Shown here in pieces: positions 25,617-34,109 of a stretch of 64,000 nucleotides of DNA; the first letter of the stretch is position 1; every line of letters begins with the position of its first letter. A program made the position numbers and the translations under genes. A model generated the notes under the pieces. The model ran no database searches. It was not told the DNA's origin and was given only the letters and a program-made list of their open reading frames with translations. Source of the stretch: an uncultured Lachnospiraceae bacterium (GTDB lineage Bacteria > Bacillota > Clostridia > Lachnospirales > Lachnospiraceae); NCBI GenBank assembly GCA_946616835.1, contig CAMOJK010000005.1, positions 1 through 64,000 of the forward strand, written 5' to 3'.

Positions 25617-26489
25617 ATGAGAAAGATCACTGTGGCAGCCTGTCAGATGGAGATGGGCGAAGCTGTTGAAGAGAATATTTTAAAGGCAGACCGTCTGGTG
25701 AGACAGGCGGCAGAACAGGGAGCAAATATCATAACGCTCCCTGAACTTTTTGAAAGAAAATACTTCTGTCAGGAAAGACGGTATGATTATTATGGATTCG
25801 CAACAGAGACGGAGAAAAATCCGGCGGTCATGCATTTTTGCAAGACAGCAAAGGAAATCGGCTGCGTGATTCCAGTAAGCTTTTATGAGAAGGCCGGAAC
25901 CTGTCTGTTTAATTCAGTTGCAATGATAGATGCTGACGGCGTAATCCTTGGCGTATACAGAAAAACACATATTCCCGACGATCACTTTTATCAGGAAAAA
26001 TTTTATTTCACCCCCGGGGATACCGGATTCAAAGTATGGGATACGGCTTTCGGGTGCATTGGCGTAGGGATTTGCTGGGACCAGTGGTTTCCCGAGACCG
26101 CAAGGTGCATGGCTCTTGACGGTGCGGAGGTATTGCTTTATCCTACTGCTATAGGCAGTGAACCGATACTTGAAACGGATTCTATGCCGCATTGGCGCAG
26201 GTGCATGCAGGGACATGCTGCTGCAAATATAATGCCGGTGGTGGCAGCTAACCGCATAGGAACAGAGGAAGTTAAGTCCTGTGAAGAGAATAATCATCAG
26301 AGCTCGGCTCTTAAATTCTACGGCTCTTCTTTTATAAGTGATGAGACAGGTGCTTTGGTTGCGGAAGCTGGTCGTGACAGTGAATGTGTAATAACGGCTT
26401 CATTTGATCTCGAAGCCATAGAAGAGATGCGCATGAGCTGGGGAGTGTTCAGGGACAGACGCCCTGAGATCTACAGGAAATGGAGTTAG
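25617..26489 (+). CDS. aguB: N-carbamoylputrescine amidase
   Basis: A 290-residue nitrilase-superfamily enzyme that hydrolyses N-carbamoylputrescine to putrescine, CO2 and ammonia. The catalytic triad is visible: Glu in LPELFERKYFCQ, Lys in YRKTHIPDD and Cys in GICWDQWFPE. Full-length conservation, including PHWRRCMQGHAAANIMPVV, favours AguB over other amidases. The agmatine deiminase partner (AguA) is not in the window. Confidence 0.93.
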   Translation: MRKITVAACQMEMGEAVEENILKADRLVRQAAEQGANIITLPELFERKYFCQERRYDYYGFATETEKNPAVMHFCKTAKEIGCVIPVSFYEKAGTCLFNSVAMIDADGVILGVYRKTHIPDDHFYQEKFYFTPGDTGFKVWDTAFGCIGVGICWDQWFPETARCMALDGAEVLLYPTAIGSEPILETDSMPHWRRCMQGHAAANIMPVVAANRIGTEEVKSCEENNHQSSALKFYGSSFISDETGALVAEAGRDSECVITASFDLEAIEEMRMSWGVFRDRRPEIYRKWS

Positions 26490-26541
26490 AACTCGTAATA
26501 TCTTCACGGAATCAGGGTATTATTGAGGGTTATTAGGATTT

Positions 26542-29500
26542 ATGAAGAAACAGGACAATAAAGTCGAACCCCGACTGAGCGTATATCTTGTGATCATGAT
26601 GATCATCTGCGTTGCAGTAAATGTGACAGGAGGGATTTTAGCCAGGTTCCTTAATCTGCCTTTCTGGCTGGACACAGTAGGGACTATGGCGGCTGCTGTT
26701 GCATTCGGCCCTCTGCCAGGGGCGATAGTAGGTCTTATATCCGGATTGTGTTCGGGTTATTTCAGTGGTTTTTCATTATTTTATCTGCCGGTAAACATCC
26801 TCGTGGGTGTTATGGTAGGTTTCCTTTATCCAAGAAAAACAAAGAAAGAAGCTTTGGGTATAGTCACTCTGGCTCTTTTAAACGGTCTTATTTCTGCCTT
26901 TATCTCCACCCCTGTGGATGTGCTGGTATATCAGGGCGATACGGGGAATCTCTGGGGAGATGCGCTTAAGGATATGCTTGATACTTATGTGAGCGTTTCT
27001 AGTTTTAATACTCTGGTAGCAGAGGTCTTTATTGATTTCCCGGATCGGATATTCTCAATGGCACTGGCACAGATACTCCTTTATATTTGCGAGAGGGAGA
27101 GAAAGAATATAAGGAAAAAGAGGGCTGGGAAGAAAAAGTCTTCATCAAAGCAGGCTGTTTCGGGACTGCTGATAATTGTGCTTTTAGCACCCGCACTTTC
27201 ATCAATTCATGCCAAGGCGGCTGACTTTGAATATGAATACGAAGAAACTTCTTTTGATAATGATGACGGCATGGTTTCCACGGAAGCTAATTCCATTGTC
27301 CAGACTTCAGATGGCTATTTGTGGGTAGGAACATATTCAGGCTTATACCGTTATGATGGAGTGAAATTTGAAGAAATGAAGCTTCACGACAGTATAAGGA
27401 ATGTAAAAGAGCTTTATGTTGACAGTAAGGGAGATATGTGGATCGGAACTAATGACAGCGGTGTAGTCTGCTATGATTTTGAGACGCATATGGGGACTCT
27501 GTATGATACGGAAAACGGTATGCCGTCTGACAGCGTACGTCATATCTGTGAGGATAACAGGGGCAATATCTATATTGCAACTGACAGAGAGCTTGCCAGA
27601 ATAGACGGAGAAGGAAATGTCCGGATTTTTTCCGAGTGGGCTGATATTACTGACATTACTTCACTTATGTCCATATCTGACGGACGCGTGCTTGGGGTAA
27701 CGCAGAATGGAATATTCTTTATTGTGAAGGATGATATCCTGATTTACACTCAGTCATATAAAGGAACGGGAATATCATATCGCTGCGTTGCCAGTGATGG
27801 AGACAATGTGGTACTGGGGACCGATACGGATATTCTGGAAATAAATAAACTTGAAGATGACGGTATCGGGATTATCAAAAAGATCAACAGCAAAGATCTT
27901 TCGTGTTTTAATACCATCGAATACGATCCGGGGCTGGATCTGTATTTTTGCTGCAGTGACAGCGGAATGGGTGATCTGGATCTTAATACATCAGAGTTTA
28001 AGAGCCTTATGGGAAGCTCCATGCACGGAAATGTAAATGATGTGTGCATTGATGCACAGGATAATATCTGGTTTGCCTCTGATAAGAGCGGTGTGATAAA
28101 GCTTTCCCGCACTCCTTTCAAAAATTTTTCCGGTAAAGCAGGTCTTGATAAAGCTGTGGTGAATGCTCTGTACAGGGATGGAAACATGATGTACATAGGG
28201 ACCGATAACGGATTGAAAATGGTAGACCTGAATACTTTCAGGGAGCTGTCCAACGCTCTTACCAAAAGAATAGCAGATACAAGAGTAAGACAAATATACA
28301 GGGACAGCAACGGAAATATATGGATATCCATGAATGGCGGTGAGGGGCTTATATATCAGGCGTCTGACGGAAGTATACATGCGGTGGACTTTTCCGAACA
28401 GGGGATAAGTGTGCCAAAGTGCCGCTTTGTTGAGGAACTCTCCGATGGCAGGATACTTGCATCCTGCAGAAATGCGGGCCTGTTTTTTATAGAAAAGGGA
28501 AAGATTACCTCAGCGATAGGTACAAATGAGGGCTTGGACAATACCACCATATTATCAGTTTATGAGACAGAGGATGGTATGGTTATGGCCGGCTCGGATG
28601 GAGATGGTATATACCTTATAAAAGATGGCAGGGTTGTGGGCCATAAGGGTAAGACGGAGGGGTTACGGACCGGCGTGGTAATGAAGATAGTTCCCTGTAC
28701 GGGAGGATTTATCTATGTCAGCAGCAATGCCCTGTATTACGATAATGGAGATGAGATACGCAGACTTGAGAACTTCCCTTATTATGACAATCTGGATGTG
28801 GTAATAGATGATTCAGGAAGGGCGTGGATAACCTCAGGCGCAGGCCTTTTTGTGGTGCCTGAAGAAAAACTGATCGAAGACGGTGAATATGCAAGTCTGC
28901 TGCTGGATTCCAACTGGGGACTTACTACAAATTTTACGGCTAATTCATGGAATGTTCTTGATGATAAAAAGCTTTATCTTTGTTGTGTTGACGGTGTGAG
29001 AGTGATCAATACGGATATTTATGATGAAGTGGATAATTCTTTCCAGATGAAGCTTAAGCTTGTGGAGACACAGGATATGAAGTATGAGCAGATAGGGAAA
29101 AAACTGGTACTGCCGGCTGTTTCGGGACGAATATTATTCCATGTGGCAGTAAACAATTTTACTATGACCAATCCACTGGTGCACTATTACCTTGAAGGTA
29201 CCGGCGATCCCGGTGTGACCTGTTATCAGGATGAAATAACCCCTCTTTCATTTACGAATCTGCCATACGGCAAATACAAGTTTCATATCGAAATCCTGAA
29301 TGATATGACGGGAGAGGTCGTCAGGGATGAAGTGATAGATGTGGAGAAAGAGGCACAGATGTATGAGAGCCCGATCTTCCTCCTATATCTTTCTTTTGTC
29401 AATTCACTGATATTGGCATATTTCATATGGCTGTTTATAGAAATCCGGCGCAGGAACAGGAGGATAAGGAAGCTGCGCAGGGAGATACAGACGGATCCAA

Positions 29501-30402
29501 TGACCGGACTGCTGAACAAAGCCGGCTCGCATAAGTCCATAGGAGAGGCCTGTGCAAAAGAAAATGGTATACTACTGATGATAGATCTTGACAGCTTTAA
29601 ATTGGTCAATGACCTTCACGGGCATGAGATGGGCGACAGGATACTTATAAGATTTGCGGAACTTATAAATGAGGCAATCAAGGAAGATGATCTGGGAGGC
29701 CGGCTTGGTGGTGATGAGTTTATCGCATTTCTAAAGGATACTTCTGATGAGGCAGATGTGGAACGTGTCTGCAAAATCCTGAACGAAGGAATTGTAAAAT
29801 CCGCAAAGGAGTATATGGGGGAGGATATGAATATCCCGCTTGGCGCGTCAATAGGTGCTGTACGTGTACCGGATGAAGGTAATATATTCGATGATGTGTT
29901 CCGTCTGGCGGATAAGGCTCTCTATAATGTGAAGCAGAACGGAAAGCATGGATATGCATTCTATCAGAAGTCCGGAAGCGAGAAGGATGCGGGACAAAAG
30001 GAGAAGAATGACCTTAAGCAGATCAAGCAGATAATTGGCGAGCGAAATGAAGGAAAAGGCGCGTTCTGTGTGAACTTTGACCGTATGCAGGTGCTGTACA
30101 AGTATCTGAACAGGGCTGACAGGATAAGTGGAAGCTGCACCGGGTTTTTCCGTATAACGCTTGAGCGTACGGATGGAAAAGAGGTCGAGGATGAGACAAT
30201 GAGCGTATTTGAAGATCTGCTTATACGCAGCCTGAAGAAAAATGATGTGGTCAGTGTATACGGCGGAAGCTTTTTCGTGCTTTTTGCTGCAGGGTCTGAA
30301 AAGGAGTATGATGAGGCTCTGCAAAGAATAGCCGATGCCTGGAAGAGTGAAGGGCTCAGTGATGATTACAGGCTTAGTTACGAGACTGACAGGGTAGGCT
30401 GA
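26542..30402 (+). CDS. ECF-S-like membrane domain, beta-propeller and tandem GGDEF fusion protein
   Basis: A 1286-residue protein. Residues 1-190 hold about six membrane segments resembling a substrate-binding ECF transporter S component or QueT-like domain (NLPFWLDTVGTMAAAVAFGP). After another hydrophobic stretch (about 207-228), residues 235-790 form a two-component-regulator propeller with repeats such as DGYLWVGTYSGLYRYDG and GDMWIGTNDSG. A Y_Y_Y-like domain follows (about 830-950), then a membrane segment near 957-975, and a GGDEF domain with intact RLGGDEF near 1054-1060. The last 125 residues look like a second, degenerate GGDEF with YGGSFFVLF near 1238. It should make cyclic di-GMP; joining to an ECF-S-like head is unusual. 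Confidence 0.9.
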   Translation: MKKQDNKVEPRLSVYLVIMMIICVAVNVTGGILARFLNLPFWLDTVGTMAAAVAFGPLPGAIVGLISGLCSGYFSGFSLFYLPVNILVGVMVGFLYPRKTKKEALGIVTLALLNGLISAFISTPVDVLVYQGDTGNLWGDALKDMLDTYVSVSSFNTLVAEVFIDFPDRIFSMALAQILLYICERERKNIRKKRAGKKKSSSKQAVSGLLIIVLLAPALSSIHAKAADFEYEYEETSFDNDDGMVSTEANSIVQTSDGYLWVGTYSGLYRYDGVKFEEMKLHDSIRNVKELYVDSKGDMWIGTNDSGVVCYDFETHMGTLYDTENGMPSDSVRHICEDNRGNIYIATDRELARIDGEGNVRIFSEWADITDITSLMSISDGRVLGVTQNGIFFIVKDDILIYTQSYKGTGISYRCVASDGDNVVLGTDTDILEINKLEDDGIGIIKKINSKDLSCFNTIEYDPGLDLYFCCSDSGMGDLDLNTSEFKSLMGSSMHGNVNDVCIDAQDNIWFASDKSGVIKLSRTPFKNFSGKAGLDKAVVNALYRDGNMMYIGTDNGLKMVDLNTFRELSNALTKRIADTRVRQIYRDSNGNIWISMNGGEGLIYQASDGSIHAVDFSEQGISVPKCRFVEELSDGRILASCRNAGLFFIEKGKITSAIGTNEGLDNTTILSVYETEDGMVMAGSDGDGIYLIKDGRVVGHKGKTEGLRTGVVMKIVPCTGGFIYVSSNALYYDNGDEIRRLENFPYYDNLDVVIDDSGRAWITSGAGLFVVPEEKLIEDGEYASLLLDSNWGLTTNFTANSWNVLDDKKLYLCCVDGVRVINTDIYDEVDNSFQMKLKLVETQDMKYEQIGKKLVLPAVSGRILFHVAVNNFTMTNPLVHYYLEGTGDPGVTCYQDEITPLSFTNLPYGKYKFHIEILNDMTGEVVRDEVIDVEKEAQMYESPIFLLYLSFVNSLILAYFIWLFIEIRRRNRRIRKLRREIQTDPMTGLLNKAGSHKSIGEACAKENGILLMIDLDSFKLVNDLHGHEMGDRILIRFAELINEAIKEDDLGGRLGGDEFIAFLKDTSDEADVERVCKILNEGIVKSAKEYMGEDMNIPLGASIGAVRVPDEGNIFDDVFRLADKALYNVKQNGKHGYAFYQKSGSEKDAGQKEKNDLKQIKQIIGERNEGKGAFCVNFDRMQVLYKYLNRADRISGSCTGFFRITLERTDGKEVEDETMSVFEDLLIRSLKKNDVVSVYGGSFFVLFAAGSEKEYDEALQRIADAWKSEGLSDDYRLSYETDRVG

Positions 30403-30461
30403 ACATCCTGTTGATCATAGCCGGTAAATGTGTTAAAAACGGGCACTCTGCACAGTGTGTG

Positions 30462-30490
30462 TAGACAAGAAGGACTGTCTGTGATAAAAT
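30462..30490 (+). promoter_or_regulatory. Promoter of the small gene at 30561
   Basis: TAGACA, 17 bp, TAAAAT. It lies 70 bp before the start codon. Confidence 0.55.
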
Positions 30491-30560
30491 AACTAATCAT
30501 TTGGCTGTGTGTTTTATGGCCATTCTGAATGATCATTTTTGTCAGGAAAGGATGACAGGT

Positions 30561-30773
30561 ATGGGAAACGGAGCAGGTGAAGAAGCTTTAAAATCTTTAA
30601 TGGATACGCTCGCATCTTCTGATGATGGTTCATTGGCAAATGCTAATCAGGTAATGCGCCAGGCTGATATTGATTATCTGGTAAGCCTTCTGCAGGAGCT
30701 TCAGAGATATAAGGAAATAGGTACTCCGGAAGAGTGTGCAGAGTACAAGCGTAAGGCGCTTTCTGCAGGCTGA
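30561..30773 (+). CDS. Small hypothetical protein
   Basis: A 70-residue acidic, helical protein (ALKSLMDTLASSDDGSLANA, VMRQADIDYLVSLLQELQRY). The ATG at 30561 is chosen over 30552 because the GGAAAGG site then has normal spacing. No family recognised. A terminator-like hairpin follows at 30809. Confidence 0.6.
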   Translation: MGNGAGEEALKSLMDTLASSDDGSLANANQVMRQADIDYLVSLLQELQRYKEIGTPEECAEYKRKALSAG

Positions 30774-30808
30774 AACTTTTAGTGTTGTATTAATAGGTAT
30801 GAGAATTG

Positions 30809-30847
30809 AAGGGGATACGTTCAGTCGTGCCCCCTTTTGTATTTTTT
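30809..30847 (+). terminator. Intrinsic terminator just before the flippase start
   Basis: AAGGGG pairs with CCCCTT over a 16-base loop and is followed by TTTGTATTTTTTT. It ends 5 bases before the ATG of the flippase gene. It should end the small gene's transcript; its nearness to the next start is odd. Confidence 0.6.
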
Positions 30848-30851
30848 TGAT

Positions 30852-32540
30852 ATGTCTGACGGATTGAAAAAGTCACTTGTGATACAGGGGTCCATACTTG
30901 CTATGGCCGGACTTATATCGAAAGTGATAGGATTCCTGTACAGGATTCCAATGGCTAATATATTGGGCAATGAGGGAAACGGATTGTATTCTGTTTCTTT
31001 TGGCATATATAATATTGCACTGACGCTTTCTTCATACAGCATGCCCCTTGCGGTTTCAAAGCTGGTAAGCGCACGTATAGCAAGGGGAAAATATAAAAAT
31101 TCCCAAAGGATATTTAATATTGCTATCCTCTTTTCTCTGACTACAGGGTTGATCGCCTGGGGGGCGCTTTTCTTTGGGGCAAATTTCCTCGCGGAAATCT
31201 ATCAGAAACCCGGACTTGAATATCCGCTGAAGATCCTGGCACCGACAACATTTGTGGTAGCTCTTCTGGGAACCTGCCGGGGCTTTTTTCAGGGACACAG
31301 GAATATGGTCCCTACAGCTGTTTCCCAGGTGATAGAGCAGATAGTGAATGCTGCTGTCAGCATCATAGCAGCATCAGCATTTGTGAAATCATTCGGTGAG
31401 ATAGAGCAGACTCAGACGGGAGTATCACTGTTTCTTTATAATCCGGATACCATGTCTGCAGCAGCAGCCGGAGCTACAGGAGGTACTCTTGGTACATTTA
31501 TGGGAGCGCTTGTGGCTCTTGTAATGTTTTTGGCGCTTTTTATGATGAGTGAAAAGCGCATAAAAAAAGAGGCATCGGGGGATGACCTGCCTGATGAAGA
31601 AAAGCACCTTTTGTGGAAAGCACTCATAGTGACGGTTTTTCCCATAATAATAAGCCAGTCTGTGTACCAGCTGGGATATACCCTGGATGACCTGATATTT
31701 GGTAATCTTGTGGTCAGGGTTCAGCAGATCTCACAAGCTGAGACCACAGTGATGCAGGGCATTTTCAATACCCAGTATAATCAGATGATCAATCTTCCGG
31801 CGGCTATTGCTACGTCTATGGCTTCTGCGACGATTCCGACTATTGTTGCGGCATTTTCAAGAAAAGATAAAGCTGAATTAAAACGCAAGACGGACCAGGT
31901 ATTTAAGTTTACGCTGCTGATAGCACTTCCGTCTGCCGTAGGCCTGGCGGTTATGGCTGAACCGGTGATGCAGACGCTGTTTCCGAGGCTTGGAGACAAG
32001 ATGGGCATGGCAGTGCTCCTTTTACAGACCGGTTCTTCCGCAGTTGTATTTTATACTATGTCAACGATCTCATCTTCAGTGCTGCAGGGGTGCGATCGCA
32101 TGTGGACACCTGTATTTCACGCTGCGGTTTCACTCAATATCCATGTGATTTTGCTTATCGCTTTATTATGTGCTACGGATATGAATGTCATGGCACTGAT
32201 AATCGGAAATGTTTCATTCCCTCTTATTACATCTGTAATGAATATGATAAGTCTGCGTAAGCAGGTGGGTTATTCCTTTGACTGGAAAAAGACATTTATC
32301 CTGCCGGGGCTTGCTGCCATCATTATGGGGGCTGTGACCTTCGGGATTTTGTGCATTCTGAAGGATCTTGGCTGCGGACACATAGTTCAGTTACTGGTAC
32401 CGATAGGCGTTGCAGTTCCGGTTTATGCGGCAATGGTGCTTATTTTGAAAGCTGTATCAATAGAGGAAGCTGGTTCACTTCCGCTTATAGGAAAATACAT
32501 CCGGAAGATAGTAAGGCTGCTTGAAGGAAACAGAAAATAA
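30852..32540 (+). CDS. Polysaccharide / lipid-linked sugar flippase (SpoVB/MurJ-like, MOP superfamily)
   Basis: A 562-residue integral membrane protein with about 14 membrane segments. SLVIQGSILAMAGLISKVIG near the start and FRIPMANILGNEGNGLYS-like YRIPMANILGNEGNGLYS mark the SpoVB/Lipid II flippase branch. It likely moves lipid-linked precursors of the cell wall or a surface polymer across the membrane. The start at ATG 30852 has no clear ribosome site and a terminator hairpin lies directly in front, so the message may be leaderless or the start may be wrong. A TTG at 30837 lies within the terminator tail. Confidence 0.88.
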   Translation: MSDGLKKSLVIQGSILAMAGLISKVIGFLYRIPMANILGNEGNGLYSVSFGIYNIALTLSSYSMPLAVSKLVSARIARGKYKNSQRIFNIAILFSLTTGLIAWGALFFGANFLAEIYQKPGLEYPLKILAPTTFVVALLGTCRGFFQGHRNMVPTAVSQVIEQIVNAAVSIIAASAFVKSFGEIEQTQTGVSLFLYNPDTMSAAAAGATGGTLGTFMGALVALVMFLALFMMSEKRIKKEASGDDLPDEEKHLLWKALIVTVFPIIISQSVYQLGYTLDDLIFGNLVVRVQQISQAETTVMQGIFNTQYNQMINLPAAIATSMASATIPTIVAAFSRKDKAELKRKTDQVFKFTLLIALPSAVGLAVMAEPVMQTLFPRLGDKMGMAVLLLQTGSSAVVFYTMSTISSSVLQGCDRMWTPVFHAAVSLNIHVILLIALLCATDMNVMALIIGNVSFPLITSVMNMISLRKQVGYSFDWKKTFILPGLAAIIMGAVTFGILCILKDLGCGHIVQLLVPIGVAVPVYAAMVLILKAVSIEEAGSLPLIGKYIRKIVRLLEGNRK

Positions 32541-32563
32541 GATGTTACAAGTGCCTGCTAAAC

Positions 32564-32592
32564 TTGAAAAAGGTACTGTGTTGTGCTATAAC
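32564..32592 (+). promoter_or_regulatory. Promoter of the acetyltransferase gene
   Basis: TTGAAA, 17 bp, TATAAC, 35 bp before the start codon. Confidence 0.6.
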
Positions 32593-32626
32593 AAATTTGA
32601 GTAAACATTGGTAGGGAGTATGCTTT

Positions 32627-33142
32627 ATGAAAGAAAATATTCTTTTGTTTGTTACTTCAAATCTTGCAGTCAGACGACTTGTGCCTGACGATGCGGAGCT
32701 TTTATATAAGTATTCGCAGGAGGCTTCGAACAAGGAACTTCCCAATGACATTTTTGAAAGTCTTGAAGATGCCAGGAGGCGTCTGGATCTGGTCATAGCA
32801 AATTACAGGATAGAGCATCTGCCCGTATATTTTGGAGTGGTTCTTAAGAGCGAAAACAAGCTTATCGGAGTACTCTCTTACAAGCGAATGCCGGACTACA
32901 ATATCATGATCAATTTCTCCATCGCGGAGGAGTACCAGCATCATGGTTATGCAACGGAGCTTATACGTGCGGCAGGAGACAATGTAAAGGAGCATTTGAG
33001 TGTTGATAAGGCATTTGTATGCATCAGGTCCTCGAATGAATATGCAAGGAGAGCTCTGGAGGCTGCGGGGTTCAGCCTTATTGAAGAGGGAGAACATGAA
33101 TGGTATGGGACAATGCAGCCCATATGTAAGTACAGAATCTGA
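32627..33142 (+). CDS. GNAT-family N-acetyltransferase (RimJ/RimL type)
   Basis: A 171-residue acetyltransferase. FVTSNLAVRRLVPDDAELLY is the typical opening. FSIAEEYQHHGYATELIRAA holds the acetyl-CoA binding loop, with HHGYAT in place of the common RxGxAT. SSNEYARRALEAAGF is the usual C-terminal segment. The substrate cannot be told from sequence. GGGAG precedes the ATG. Confidence 0.85.
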   Translation: MKENILLFVTSNLAVRRLVPDDAELLYKYSQEASNKELPNDIFESLEDARRRLDLVIANYRIEHLPVYFGVVLKSENKLIGVLSYKRMPDYNIMINFSIAEEYQHHGYATELIRAAGDNVKEHLSVDKAFVCIRSSNEYARRALEAAGFSLIEEGEHEWYGTMQPICKYRI

Positions 33143-33205
33143 TTTTGACGGTCAGCTTACCGATAGGAATGGCTGCAATCGGTGCGGATTTTGAGGAATA
33201 GCGAT

Positions 33206-33436
33206 ATGCGTGTTATGGATTTTAAAATGGAAAGACCGGGACTTCTGAAGGAAGGAGACAAGGTCACTGTCACTGAGGGCTCTCTGCCCCATAGTTATTA
33301 TTATACGATCAACCCATCATTGGCGATGTCCGGTAATTTTGCAATAGCCGAGAGACTGAAAGTCCTTGAGGGCGTGGTTCAGTCGGTAGATGAGACAGAC
33401 CGGGGATTTTATGTTAAGGTGGGGTTTGACGAATGA
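33206..33436 (+). CDS. Small hypothetical protein
   Basis: A 76-residue, beta-strand-rich protein (MRVMDFKMERPGLLKEGDKV, then VVQSVDETDRGFYVKVGFDE). A GAGGAA site 7-8 bases before the ATG at 33206 decides the start. No family recognised. It lies between the acetyltransferase and ridA. Confidence 0.65.
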   Translation: MRVMDFKMERPGLLKEGDKVTVTEGSLPHSYYYTINPSLAMSGNFAIAERLKVLEGVVQSVDETDRGFYVKVGFDE

Positions 33437-33554
33437 TATAGACGGACTGCTAAGTGGACTGCCGAAGTGCAGAGCATGAAGCCGCCGGAAGTAAATAGAT
33501 GTAAAAAGAAGTAAAAAAAATAAATTGAAGTTAATACAAAAACGGAGGTTAATT

Positions 33555-33932
33555 ATGAAAGTTATCAGTACAGAAAAGGCACCTGCAGCTATCGGACCGT
33601 ATTCACAGGCTATTGTGGCAGGAAATATGGTATTTGCTTCGGGGCAGATTCCAATTAATCCTGCTACCGGTGAGATTGAGGCTGTGGGTATTCAGGCTCA
33701 GGCAGAGCAGGCTATCAAAAATGTGGGAGAGATACTTAAGGCAGCAGGAACTGATTATGAGCATGTGGTAAAGACTACATGTTTCCTGGCTGATATTGGT
33801 GATTTTGCTGCGTTCAATGCAGTTTATGCGGAATACTTTGTTTCAAAGCCTGCGAGAAGCTGTGTAGCGGTTAAGGATTTGCCCAAGGGTGTTTTGTGTG
33901 AGGTGGAGGTCACCGCATACATTGGTGAATGA
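33555..33932 (+). CDS. ridA: RidA family enamine/imine deaminase
   Basis: A 125-residue protein that clears reactive enamine or imine intermediates of PLP enzymes. KAPAAIGPYSQAIVAG, FASGQIPINPATGEI and the C-terminal PARSCVAVKDLPKG, with the substrate-binding Arg, are all present. GGAGG before the ATG at 33555 decides the start. A possible short gene overlaps its stop codon. Confidence 0.95.
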   Translation: MKVISTEKAPAAIGPYSQAIVAGNMVFASGQIPINPATGEIEAVGIQAQAEQAIKNVGEILKAAGTDYEHVVKTTCFLADIGDFAAFNAVYAEYFVSKPARSCVAVKDLPKGVLCEVEVTAYIGE

Positions 33933-34066
33933 TACAGTCATGCTATTGTTCAGAACAGCTTGAGGCGCTTGCGGCTAAAGGCAAATTCTCAGATGACATT
34001 AAAGCGGACACTAACATATGTTTTCGGATGTTTGCAGCGTGTGCATTGATCTCCGGGCAGATGTGA
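33929..34066 (+). CDS. Possible small Cys-containing protein coupled to ridA
   Basis: A 45-codon frame starts with ATGA overlapping the ridA stop. It reads MIQSCYCSEQLEALAAKGKF and ends ALISGQM. Four Cys (5, 7, 31, 38) are present. The overlap suggests translational coupling, and the composition is protein-like. No family is known to me, so it could be a chance frame or a gene remnant. Confidence 0.35.
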   Translation: MIQSCYCSEQLEALAAKGKFSDDIKADTNICFRMFAACALISGQM

Positions 34067-34109
34067 GGTGTCCGTTGGTATTTATTAAGGAAAAAGCGAA
34101 GGAGGCAAT

